Below the pieces are notes generated by a model, which searched no databases, was not told the origin of the DNA, and was given only the letters and a program-made list of their open reading frames with translations. 64,000 nucleotides of DNA. It comes from Bifidobacterium aquikefiri. GTDB taxonomy: Bacteria; Actinomycetota; Actinomycetes; Actinomycetales; Bifidobacteriaceae. A program made the translations under genes and the position numbers. Of the stretch, positions 27,334-35,393 are shown piece after piece. The stretch lies in the NCBI RefSeq assembly GCF_002259795.1, contig NZ_MWXA01000004.1:105831-169830 (forward strand), in the 5' to 3' direction. The first letter of the stretch is position 1, and each line of letters begins with the position of its first letter.

Positions 27334-27392
27334 GAAATCAGTTCATCTGCTTGCGTACACAAACAATGCTCCCGGCCGTAAGCACCTAATTT

Positions 27393-28121
27393 TCATACAT
27401 TATGTCTATATTCATAGGGAAGCATTTTCAACTGTCCAAAATGATCGAATTCCTCAACAGCATCGAGCGTGTCCTTGAGAATTCCGGCTTGCATCTCCTT
27501 GTTGTTCGGTTCGCCGGCATTGGAACCAATGGGAACATGGGGTGCCGTGATTCTTGGAGCTCCCTGTTGCCGAGCGATTGGAGGCAATGCTGCAATCAGG
27601 CATGTGCTCATGCCTGCAGCCTCGCAAGCTCTCAACACGATGGTCGCCGAACGATGGCATGTTCCGCATCCGCCGGTAGCCAAGACGATGTCGGCCCCTT
27701 CTTCCTTGAGCTTGTGTGCTATTTCCGGACCAGTGGCTTTCGTGAACTTATCAACATTGCCACCACCTCCCATAAATCCATAGAAGGTATCGACCAGAGA
27801 ACCGATGAAACCTTCATCACGCAGTTCACGCAACCGGTCGATGGGCAGCATCGCATTCACATCCTTGTTGATATCTGAATTATCGAAACCGCCATGAGTC
27901 ACCATGAGTTCGCTCGAAGGAGTGTCACTCGGTATCTCGCGGTATGTAGAGTCACCAGCGGTATTGAAAGGAACCTGTTTCTTATTGTGAATTCCTCCTG
28001 AGGTAATGAAGGCGACCTTGCACTGTGACAATGGTTTCTTCAATGGGGTCCACACGGGTTTGGGAGTGATGGGAACATAAATTTCAGAACGCAATCCTGG
28101 CGCTGTAGTGAGTTGCATCAT
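27393..28121 (-). CDS. prdB: D-proline reductase subunit PrdB, cysteine variant
   Basis: A 242-residue subunit of D-proline reductase, which cleaves the ring of D-proline reductively to 5-aminovalerate. The N terminus (LTTAPGLRSEIYVPITPKP, VWTP) and THGGFDN...INPIDRL-like region match the GrdB/PrdB selenoprotein B family. The redox motif is GGCGTCHRS: Cys152-Gly-Thr-Cys155. In the clostridial enzyme, as I recall, selenocysteine occupies position 152; here it is a plain TGC codon and no in-frame TGA occurs. ATG 28121 is chosen because CAGGATC lies 6 nt upstream, and it gives the family length; the frame extends to 28142 without a ribosome site. It lies 33 nt after the small linker gene, in the order prdC-prdA-small-prdB. 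Confidence 0.9.
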   Translation of the reverse strand: MMQLTTAPGLRSEIYVPITPKPVWTPLKKPLSQCKVAFITSGGIHNKKQVPFNTAGDSTYREIPSDTPSSELMVTHGGFDNSDINKDVNAMLPIDRLRELRDEGFIGSLVDTFYGFMGGGGNVDKFTKATGPEIAHKLKEEGADIVLATGGCGTCHRSATIVLRACEAAGMSTCLIAALPPIARQQGAPRITAPHVPIGSNAGEPNNKEMQAGILKDTLDAVEEFDHFGQLKMLPYEYRHNV

Positions 28122-28154
28122 TATGTGATCCTGACTTTCCATGATTGAAATGGT

Positions 28155-28343
28155 TTAGAGTACATTGACATAGCTGAGATAGAATTCACACTTCTGCCCC
28201 AGCTCAAGATTCTTATCGGTAAGAATGCAGCGCAAAGGCAGTGAGAGGACACCCATTCGACCGTCGATGCCGACGCGCACGCCAACCTCGGTTATTTCCT
28301 TGATGGTTCCGTGCAATAGCAGTGGCTGCAATTCGACCTGCAT
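28155..28343 (-). CDS. Small conserved protein of proline reductase loci (CBO2463/CBO2479 type)
   Basis: A 62-residue protein beginning MQVELQPLLLHGTIKEITE and containing two beta-rich segments (VGVRVGIDGRMGVLSLPLR, then LELGQKCEFYLSYVNVL), suggesting a small barrel. Its size and place, between prdA and prdB, match a small protein found at the same position in clostridial prd loci. The function is unknown; a role in assembling or processing the reductase is plausible but unproven. It is spaced by 92 nt from prdA and by 33 nt from prdB. Confidence 0.65.
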   Translation of the reverse strand: MQVELQPLLLHGTIKEITEVGVRVGIDGRMGVLSLPLRCILTDKNLELGQKCEFYLSYVNVL

Positions 28344-28435
28344 TGGTTTTCCTTCGTCTTTCGCAGTTTTGTCGATTCATCTGGTCGCCGAGCGACGATC
28401 TTTGGGACGCGGACAATGTATCCCATCACACACGG

Positions 28436-30214
28436 TCATCGAGCAAGCTTCTGATTGTCCTTGATGATTGCCTCGTCCCAACGGCGTTCAGGCGGCTCTA
28501 TAGGTATTCCCGACATCTTGTTCTTCAACATGAGGATTGCACGACGGGCATCATCTGCGGTGAGCGTGTTGTCCGCGAGAATCTCATTCTCAAAACCCTT
28601 CTCGTCCTTGTTGAGCTCGATCATCGCATCCATGTATGGATTGCCGACAACCAGCTGTCCCTGATACGCCGCGAAAGTCACACCCACCACTGGAACTCCG
28701 CGAGATCCGATCTGCTCGATGTTTTCGGAAAAATCAATATGGTTGTTTCCAAAGCCTTCGGTCGTGATAATTGCACCATCGACTTCCATTGCCTCGATCT
28801 GGGACCCAAGACGACTCGATACGAAACTTTTCTCGTCATTGACCTGTGGAGACCCGATGAACACCACGCCGGTCAGATCGAGTTCCTCATCATTTTGCAA
28901 AGCCTCGACAAGAGGTTCGCGGAAGAAATGCCTGGTGATCTCCTTGGTGGCCGGCCCGATGCATGCCAAAGCGTGAATGCCTCCATCAAGCACCTCGTTA
29001 GGACTCAAGACAACAGGCACATTACCCATGTCGACGTTTTTCTCGCCGCCTTGGACACCGCAAGGTTCGGAAGGTACAAGAAGATTATCGTGCATCGCCC
29101 CCTGACCCATGATCTCTTTGACAAGAACGACGCGCGGACGTCCTTTGCGTCGAACGTCCTTGAATACTTCCTTATTGACTGCATCTTCAGTCGATAGAGC
29201 GCCGATCTTCTCTCGTATGGCTCGAATGATTACGTCACAGGCACTATGCGCGGCAAAAGGTCCACGACGCTCCATGCCTGTGCCTTCTTCAATCCGAACA
29301 TCGACACGGATCATAATGTCGCTGTCATCAGGACAGCCTGGCCGTCCAAAGCGAATCTTTTCATCCATATATCCCTCACAGGAACCGAATTCGTGAATCT
29401 GAACACCAGCCTCATCCATGCCAGTGAGCACGAAAACCGCTCCGGAGAGCACATTCGTGATACCTTCGCCAAGCTTTCCCTCTGCCTTGGCTGCGATGGG
29501 AATGACATCCATGATCGTGTTCGAATACACATGTCGAGCATTCGGAGCAATCACATCCATTGTGATGTCCTTGACCAAGGAATCGGATTCCTTTGCTTGA
29601 TCGACAAGCGAACGGTCAATCGAGAGAACTCCGTCTGCATATGATGTCTGGCTGCCAAGAACAACCTGGTGAACCGGATAATCTCTTTTCACCAGAGTGC
29701 GAAGCACCTTGTCGGGAATTGATTCCTCAACAGCAGGTGCCTTGAAGCTAACAGACTCCTTCATCCCCTCTGCCGGTGCGATCGAAGGTAAGACACCGAG
29801 GGGGATATCCAAATCAATCCCTTCGCTCTTGTCGATATGCAAATGCAAGGTACCGTCAGAATTTATTGTTGGAACAGACTCGACAGACTGTTTGGAAGAT
29901 GCCGGAGTCGCTTCTTTATCCTGAATCTGACTCACCGCTTCGAGCGCAGACTCATCCTTCTGCACCGAATCAGTCAGCATGTCTGGCGTTAGTTGAGTAA
30001 GTGCCTCGGCATCGGATGCAAGTGTTGCACCCAAAGCCTGTCTGATGCTGAGGCCATCATCGCTGAGCGTCATCAGATTCGATTCGACCATATCGTCGAA
30101 GATCGTCGGATCTTCAAAATCCTGACCGCTCAATAGTGTTCCGGCAGGCCGTCTGCAGCACAACACTGCAGGATCGTCAAGGTGCTCCTGCAAGACCTCT
30201 TGAGACAATGACAT
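28436..30214 (-). CDS. prdA: D-proline reductase proprotein PrdA
   Basis: A 592-residue proprotein of D-proline reductase. In the clostridial enzyme it is cut at an internal Cys, which becomes the pyruvoyl group that binds D-proline. The matching site here is GGIHALACIGPATKE, with Cys418. Residues before it (about 1-417) would form the larger chain, with the conserved VLTGMDEAGVQIHEFGSCEGYMDE region near 262-285; residues after it (PLVEALQNDEEL, QVNDEKSFVSSRLG, EGFGNNHIDF, GVTFAAYQGQLVVGN) form the smaller pyruvoyl chain. The segment about 85-120 is Ser/Gln-rich and poorly conserved in appearance. The start has AAAGGAATC upstream. It follows prdC by 24 nt, so the two are cotranscribed. Confidence 0.92.
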   Translation of the reverse strand: MSLSQEVLQEHLDDPAVLCCRRPAGTLLSGQDFEDPTIFDDMVESNLMTLSDDGLSIRQALGATLASDAEALTQLTPDMLTDSVQKDESALEAVSQIQDKEATPASSKQSVESVPTINSDGTLHLHIDKSEGIDLDIPLGVLPSIAPAEGMKESVSFKAPAVEESIPDKVLRTLVKRDYPVHQVVLGSQTSYADGVLSIDRSLVDQAKESDSLVKDITMDVIAPNARHVYSNTIMDVIPIAAKAEGKLGEGITNVLSGAVFVLTGMDEAGVQIHEFGSCEGYMDEKIRFGRPGCPDDSDIMIRVDVRIEEGTGMERRGPFAAHSACDVIIRAIREKIGALSTEDAVNKEVFKDVRRKGRPRVVLVKEIMGQGAMHDNLLVPSEPCGVQGGEKNVDMGNVPVVLSPNEVLDGGIHALACIGPATKEITRHFFREPLVEALQNDEELDLTGVVFIGSPQVNDEKSFVSSRLGSQIEAMEVDGAIITTEGFGNNHIDFSENIEQIGSRGVPVVGVTFAAYQGQLVVGNPYMDAMIELNKDEKGFENEILADNTLTADDARRAILMLKNKMSGIPIEPPERRWDEAIIKDNQKLAR

Positions 30215-30238
30215 ATCGATTCCTTTCTAAATGTGGCA

Positions 30239-31444
30239 TCAAGCCTGTGAAATTCTTGTTGTTTTTCTGAAAGATCTGATGAGATGTTCTCGGCCTGCAA
30301 TCATGTATGCGTCTGTCACATGATGCACCCGCATACCAATCTTCGGAGCAATTTGCATGACAGTATTCGTGCAGTCGGTGCAATGACTGATGAGAATGCT
30401 TTGTGCACCCTTCTTCTTCAATGCAAGAACAGCTTGGGCCTGTCCTGGGCACACGCCCGGATTGCGACATTTGAGACGGTCATTCGGCAGGCGACAGACA
30501 TTCTTGCACATCTCGATGCCACATAATGAGGCACCCTTGCTTGCAACAATCGCCTTGAGCCTGTCTTCGCTTGCTCCGCAGGCACACACTATGATTCCCA
30601 TCGGACCACGGTCCCGTATCTCCGGACCCGCGATAATGATTCCACCCGAAGTCGCTTCAATACTGCTTTTGGCAGATATCGCGCCGCCCATGTATGGCCC
30701 GCCCATTAGCAGCTGAGCATCGCTGGCAACCTGTATATGCAGAGCATCGAGCACTTCACCGACGCTGATTTCGATGGGGACATCATAGAGAACCAGACTC
30801 ACATTATCGTCGTACCCGCTGCCTTCAATATTTCCAGCAACGGTGAGGTCCTTTGTTTCGACCACTTCTCGATTCACCACCGCGCGATGCAGACGCATCA
30901 AGGTTTCCACATTGCTCACCACCGCGCCAGCCTTGCTTGGCAACTCATTCGGGTCGAGAAGCACTCCGAGCACATCCCTCACGATTGCACGTTCATCGCC
31001 GGCAGGATATCGATCCTCGAGCATCTTGATTTCGATTCCCGGACTAATGTCGAAATGCGAATTGCCGATATGTGCATCAGACAATGCAGACCGTAGGGTT
31101 GCAATTTCACGCTCATGCTTTGCCTTGATTGCGATGATGCCCCGCTCAGCACCTATTTCGTGCATCGCAATCGTCAATCCGCTGAGAATCTCTTGGGGAT
31201 TCGATTCGATTCTTGCAACGTTGTGTTCCAAAAGCGGTTCGCATTCTGCAGCATTGGCAATCACGACGTGGCACCCTTTTCCAAAGGAGAGTTTCTTCCA
31301 CATCGGAAAACCAGCTCCACCCATGCCGACCAATCCAGACTGACAAATCCGTTCGGTCTGTGTGAGTTTCGCAGGCAACGTTTTGACCGCATGCTCCCCA
31401 AATAGTAACGATGCAGGAATCACTCGGTATTGGCGATCCATCAT
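30239..31444 (-). CDS. prdC: Proline reductase-associated electron transfer protein PrdC (RnfC-like)
   Basis: A 401-residue RnfC/NuoF-type electron carrier thought to deliver electrons to the proline reductase. The flavin-type glycine loop SGLVGMGGAGFPMWKK is at residues 36-51. The C-terminal third holds nine cysteines in pairs and triplets: Cys287 and 289, Cys308/313/317, Cys326/332, and Cys355/358 in SHCTDCTN, enough for one or two clusters plus a redox-active dithiol. Some clostridial PrdC proteins are selenoproteins; here all positions read as Cys and no in-frame TGA occurs. The start is ATG 31444 with AAGGGAAGC upstream. It heads the prdC-prdA-small-prdB series. Bifidobacteria are not known to have an Rnf complex, so the donor is an open question. 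Confidence 0.9.
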   Translation of the reverse strand: MMDRQYRVIPASLLFGEHAVKTLPAKLTQTERICQSGLVGMGGAGFPMWKKLSFGKGCHVVIANAAECEPLLEHNVARIESNPQEILSGLTIAMHEIGAERGIIAIKAKHEREIATLRSALSDAHIGNSHFDISPGIEIKMLEDRYPAGDERAIVRDVLGVLLDPNELPSKAGAVVSNVETLMRLHRAVVNREVVETKDLTVAGNIEGSGYDDNVSLVLYDVPIEISVGEVLDALHIQVASDAQLLMGGPYMGGAISAKSSIEATSGGIIIAGPEIRDRGPMGIIVCACGASEDRLKAIVASKGASLCGIEMCKNVCRLPNDRLKCRNPGVCPGQAQAVLALKKKGAQSILISHCTDCTNTVMQIAPKIGMRVHHVTDAYMIAGREHLIRSFRKTTRISQA

Positions 31445-31593
31445 GCTTCCCTTCTAACAGAAATATGCGAAATGAGTGTTGTCAGGAACAAGTCCACTCT
31501 GTGGCGATATCCACCGACAAACGCCAGACTGCGATTATGAGCCGCCCAGAACCCCTGTTGATCCACGGCGAGCCAACAACGTTTTTGTTCTTT

Positions 31594-31617
31594 GTTCTAG
31601 AACACATTCTAGTCAGA
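31594..31617. promoter_or_regulatory. TTCTAG-type motif upstream of prdC
   Basis: GTTCTAGAAC (31594-31603) is a perfect 10-bp palindrome, and CATTCTAGTCAGA follows at 31605-31617. Both share the TTCTAG core with the motifs before the activase gene and the ABC operon. They lie 150-170 nt before prdC, in the 283-bp gap after the ABC ATPase gene. No other feature was seen in that gap. Confidence 0.45.
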
Positions 31618-31727
31618 GTAATTGAACATATATGTTACGAATAGATGTATTGCAAGTAATGCACGGTCTGGAACAACTCGCCGCCAAATCCAAGCAACCG
31701 CCATCAGACGACATCACTCGTTGCAAG

Positions 31728-32498
31728 TCAATGATTCACTGCGCTCAGGAACTGCCGAGTCCGCGATTGCTGTGGGTGATCCATGATTGCCTCGGGAATC
31801 CCCTCTTCGATCTTATGACCGTCTGCCATCACCACCAAGTGATCCCCCACCGTTCGCGCAAAGTTCATCTCGTGCGTTACGACTACCATCGTCATTCCAC
31901 TATCCGCAAGCTCACGCATAACATCCAGCACCTCATGCGCCAGTTCGGGATCTAGTGCCGATGTAGGTTCGTCGAATAACATCAGTTTTGGCTCAAGGGC
32001 AAGGGCTCTCGCAATCGCGACCCTCTGCTGCTGTCCACCGGAAAGTTGGGTTGGATGAGATGATGCCTTATTTTTCAGTCCCACCCGATCCAGCAGTTTG
32101 AGGGCAACCTCGCGTGCCTCACTTTCATTCCTTCGCAACACGTGACGCTGTGGAAATACCACATTCTGCAGCACCGTCATGTGTGGAAACAGGTTGAACG
32201 ACTGAAAGACCATGCCACATGTGCGCCTCAATGACAGCAGTTCATCCTGTCTCAAGGGGAAAGATACATCATAAAAGTTCCCGTTCAAGCTCATATTGCC
32301 AGAATCAGGTTGCTCCAATAGATTGATGCAACGCAGCAGTGTAGATTTTCCAGCACCGGAAGGACCGATTATGGAACAGACCTCTCCCTTGCGCACACGC
32401 AGGGAAACTTGATGCAGAATCGTATTTTTACCAAATGATTTCGTAATTGCACCCAGTTCCAACATGAAATCTTCTGATTCATTCCTTTGAGTATCCAT
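31728..32498 (-). CDS. Polar amino acid ABC transporter ATP-binding protein
   Basis: A 256-residue ATPase of the GlnQ/HisP class. Walker A is GPSGAGKST, the Q-loop is VFQSFNLFPHMTVLQN, the signature is LSGGQQQRVAIARAL, Walker B is LMLFDEPTSALDP, and the H-loop is VVTHEMNFA. ATG 32498 lies 6 nt after AAGGAG; a GTG six bases earlier is too close to that site. It is the last of four transporter genes on the minus strand, ahead of prdC. It energises import of the amino acid fed into the pathway, most likely proline, hydroxyproline or ornithine (inference from context). Confidence 0.92.
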   Translation of the reverse strand: MDTQRNESEDFMLELGAITKSFGKNTILHQVSLRVRKGEVCSIIGPSGAGKSTLLRCINLLEQPDSGNMSLNGNFYDVSFPLRQDELLSLRRTCGMVFQSFNLFPHMTVLQNVVFPQRHVLRRNESEAREVALKLLDRVGLKNKASSHPTQLSGGQQQRVAIARALALEPKLMLFDEPTSALDPELAHEVLDVMRELADSGMTMVVVTHEMNFARTVGDHLVVMADGHKIEEGIPEAIMDHPQQSRTRQFLSAVNH

Positions 32499-32652
32499 AC
32501 TCACTCCTTGTGCGGGTTGTCATCACAGTGGCACATAATGGTGTTTCCATTCATGTCGTTCATGCACAATGGCATGCCTAAGTTGTCGTTATTCAGCGAA
32601 ACAGCATGCCATTGAGCAGAGAATGCAGATGGTGATCTATCTGTAGGACACG

Positions 32653-33513
32653 TCAGCTCAGAGGGACCACGTACTGCTTTGTTCCCACCTTTGCCAAGCC
32701 TGAACTCAGTTTCTGTGCCTCCAATAGCTTTACAATCGTGCCATCGCTATGCGCCTTCTTTATTCCAGCGTCCAATGCCTTGCCAAGCGAAGTGTTGCCC
32801 TTGGTATATGGGAAGGCGGCTTCCGGTGCCTGAACCGTCGCCTGCACCCTCTTGTCTGGGTGATCGTTGGCGAGGGCGACTGAGATGGAATCGTCCTTGG
32901 CGAATTGAGGAACCTGCACGCCGTATGCGTCTATTGCCACGTCGATACGGCCAGCGTCGAAATCGGCTTTCAGCTCGACACTGCTTGGATAGGTCTTCAG
33001 CTTATCGCCGAGAATGTTCTTCAAGTCGTTGACCCACAGGTAACCGTCAACGGTACCGACCGAATTGACCTTTTCAAGGTCGGCTATGGTTTCGACATGC
33101 AGACTCTTCTTTGCAGCCATGCCCAACCCGTCAAGATAGGTCGATGATGAGAAGTCAACCGCCTGCATACGCTTCGCCGTGGCATCGATGCAACCTATGG
33201 CCATGTCAATGCTTCCACCCGTGATGGATTGAACGGCATCGGCATATGTGGCCTGCTGCCACACGGGCTGGAGATTGTTTTTCTTGGCTATCTCCTTGAC
33301 CAAGGTCACGTCAATGCCTTTAGGATCGCCATTGTTATAGCTTGAGAATGGTGGAATATCGATGACCCCCACCGTAAGTTTTCCGGAAGTTACCGTCGTG
33401 ATCGACGAGGATGATTCGCTTGAGCTGCTTGACCCGCATGCTGCAAACGTTGCGACTGACAGCGCTGCCAAGGACACCGCTGCCACAACTTTCCGTAACG
33501 AGAATCGTGTCAT
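32653..33513 (-). CDS. Amino acid ABC transporter substrate-binding lipoprotein
   Basis: A 286-residue extracellular lipoprotein of the polar amino-acid family 3. The signal peptide is MTRFSLRKVVAAVSLAALSV with lipobox TFAAC, followed by a Ser-rich linker and a two-lobe binding domain: LTVGVIDIPPFSSYNNGDPK, GIDVTLVKEIAKKNNL, ATYADAVQSITGGSIDMAIG, and IDVAIDAYGVQVPQFAKDD. Frames running upstream to 34236 are out of phase with the permease gene and not part of this protein; ATG 33513 with AGGA before it is the start. The binding lobe is likely to decide whether proline, hydroxyproline or another amino acid is carried, which cannot be read directly from sequence. Confidence 0.9.
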   Translation of the reverse strand: MTRFSLRKVVAAVSLAALSVATFAACGSSSSSESSSSITTVTSGKLTVGVIDIPPFSSYNNGDPKGIDVTLVKEIAKKNNLQPVWQQATYADAVQSITGGSIDMAIGCIDATAKRMQAVDFSSSTYLDGLGMAAKKSLHVETIADLEKVNSVGTVDGYLWVNDLKNILGDKLKTYPSSVELKADFDAGRIDVAIDAYGVQVPQFAKDDSISVALANDHPDKRVQATVQAPEAAFPYTKGNTSLGKALDAGIKKAHSDGTIVKLLEAQKLSSGLAKVGTKQYVVPLS

Positions 33514-33647
33514 AATCCTATCTCTTTCTGTTTCTGGGTTGGGTAACCCAACTTCATGGTTCTTGCGCGCCCGCCCCGGATGGGAAACGGACACCGCTGG
33601 AAACCGCCGTGCAATGAGAACGACGACCGACAGTGCTGACGGTTTGG

Positions 33648-34313
33648 CTAATATGCCGTGTTGATGCGCCGCTCCACCCATGTGGTGATCCATGTGGATG
33701 GAAGTGTCACCGCGGCGTAGACCAACCCGGCAAGAACGAATACTCTGAGATACTGGAAGCTCTCTCCTCCCAACGAATACGCCTGCTTCATGAGCTCGGG
33801 AACGGCTATGGTATATGCCAAGGATGTGTCTTGGAATGCCAGGATGGTCTGCCCCATCAGACCGGGAATCGTTGACAGCAGACCTTGAGGTGCGACCACA
33901 CGCAGAAAAGTGATTCTCGGTTTCAATCCCAGCGCCTGACCTGCTTCCAACTGCCCCTTGGGAACCGAGAGAATGCCTGCTCGAATGATCTCCGAGCAGT
34001 AGCACGAATAGTTCCACGCCAGAGCACCAATCACAGAGGCTATGTTGGTCAGATTCAAACCAAATCGTGGCAGACCGTAATAGACAAGATAGAGGATGAC
34101 CAGAGCCGGCATTCCTCGGCCCACCTCGACGATTACGAGTCCCACGGCGCTGATCAGCCGATGCTTTGACATCACCATCAACGCAAGGCAGAATGCGAGA
34201 GGCAGTCCAATTGCAATCACGGCGGCGATAATCCACAGACTTTGACGTAGTCCAACAAGCAAGGTGGGAAGAAACTGCATCCAGCTGGTAAGCAGTGAAG
34301 CATTATCCGACAA
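33648..34313 (-). CDS. Polar amino acid ABC transporter permease (second)
   Basis: A 221-residue permease of the HisM/GlnP class with about five membrane helices and the coupling loop LEAGQALGLKPRITFLRVVA. Its start follows the stop of the first permease without a gap (34313/34314), so the two are translationally coupled. PALVILYLVYYGLP near residue 70 is typical of the family. Confidence 0.9.
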   Translation of the reverse strand: MSDNASLLTSWMQFLPTLLVGLRQSLWIIAAVIAIGLPLAFCLALMVMSKHRLISAVGLVIVEVGRGMPALVILYLVYYGLPRFGLNLTNIASVIGALAWNYSCYCSEIIRAGILSVPKGQLEAGQALGLKPRITFLRVVAPQGLLSTIPGLMGQTILAFQDTSLAYTIAVPELMKQAYSLGGESFQYLRVFVLAGLVYAAVTLPSTWITTWVERRINTAY

Positions 34314-34955
34314 TCAAATCACCGACTTTCGTAGACGCTCGTCCAAGGAACGCGAAGCCATCGCAATGGGGACGCTTAAGGCGATGTAGAGCAACCCTGC
34401 AAACACATATGGCAGGACCCCCGAAATGCTTAGATTCTGACGCGCGTATGCCTGAGCCTGAAATACCATCTCTGCGACAATGATGGTGGATGCAATTGAG
34501 GAATTCTTCAACAGACCAATGAAATATGTTGCTATTGTCGGGCTTACGATGCGCACCGCCTGTGGGGCGATAATCCTGAAAAATGCAATCGGACGCGAGA
34601 TTCCAAGGGCTTGCGATGCCTCGTACTGTCCGCGAGGCACAGTTTGCAAGCCTGCACGATAGATTTCTGCGAGGTAGCCGGCGGAGATCGTGCCCAAGCC
34701 CAGCAGCGCCGCCTCCAGCGATGTGAGGCGAAACTCCGGCGAGGAAATGCCGAACTTGAGAACGAACAGCCAGACAATCATCGGAACGCCCCGAAGCAGG
34801 TCAACGACCAGACGGCATATCAGGCGCAATGGCAGAATCGATGTTCTCAGACCGAGAGACAATGGAACCGCGAGTATCGCACCCACAATAAAAGATCCAA
34901 TGGAAACTATCAAAGTCAACGGAAGTCCTTGCAGAACAACCAGAAGCGGTTCCAT
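34314..34955 (-). CDS. Polar amino acid ABC transporter permease (first)
   Basis: A 213-residue permease with the HisQ/GlnP pattern: LQGLPLTLIVSIGSFIVGAI at the N terminus, LLRGVPMIVWLFVLKFG, and the coupling loop YEASQALGISRPIAFFRIIAPQ. ATG 34955 (MEPLLVVLQG) is chosen because AAGGGGG lies just upstream; the frame continues to 35012 without such a site. It opens the four-gene transporter operon. Confidence 0.9.
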   Translation of the reverse strand: MEPLLVVLQGLPLTLIVSIGSFIVGAILAVPLSLGLRTSILPLRLICRLVVDLLRGVPMIVWLFVLKFGISSPEFRLTSLEAALLGLGTISAGYLAEIYRAGLQTVPRGQYEASQALGISRPIAFFRIIAPQAVRIVSPTIATYFIGLLKNSSIASTIIVAEMVFQAQAYARQNLSISGVLPYVFAGLLYIALSVPIAMASRSLDERLRKSVI

Positions 34956-35393
34956 GCGCAACCCCCTTCTTAGGACACATCCCGAAAAAATCCAAAGTGG
35001 TGAAGTAATCATGTGCTAGTCAGCTGGTAGCACCTAACCTCTTGCTGCCAAGTAAAAGACTTCCTGTTATCGATTGTTTTTCGGTAAGGTAAACTGTAAG
35101 TGAACTACGTTCTAGTATGAAGTATTGATCGGCACGTAACAATGGTAGATTTCAGAGGAGTTCACCAGATTCCTACTGCCACCTTGCACATTCTCCCGCC
35201 TGTCTGCTCTGCTGAGACGGCAGGTTTTACATGTATGAAAGTGTACATAGTGTCAACACTTGCAATGAACAATGCCGATGCCAAGTACATATCACCCTGC
35301 ATCTCACAACATGCATCAGGTGCACCGGTGGTGAACACACATCAGAAAGAGCATACGCGCCTCGGCAAAACCTATTGCACGCATCGACTTGTG
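34956..35393. promoter_or_regulatory. Promoter region of the ABC transporter operon with the shared island motif
   Basis: This 438-bp gap holds ACGTTCTAGTATGAA at 35107-35121, the same motif as at 21786-21800. On the minus strand it reads CATACTAGAACGT and could overlap a -10 element. No gene is supported here. The gap is AT-richer than its neighbours. Confidence 0.5.

Noticed and set aside
28322..29197. A 291-codon plus-strand frame opposite prdA.
   Set aside because: It is a shadow of prdA with no recognisable content.
27393..31444. Possible selenocysteine (in-frame TGA) in prdB or prdC.
   Set aside because: Both genes read through without TGA, and cysteine codons stand at the redox motifs.
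32653..34236. A 527-codon frame suggesting a larger substrate-binding protein.
   Set aside because: The upstream half is out-of-frame permease sequence; the signal peptide and ribosome site at 33513 mark the real start.
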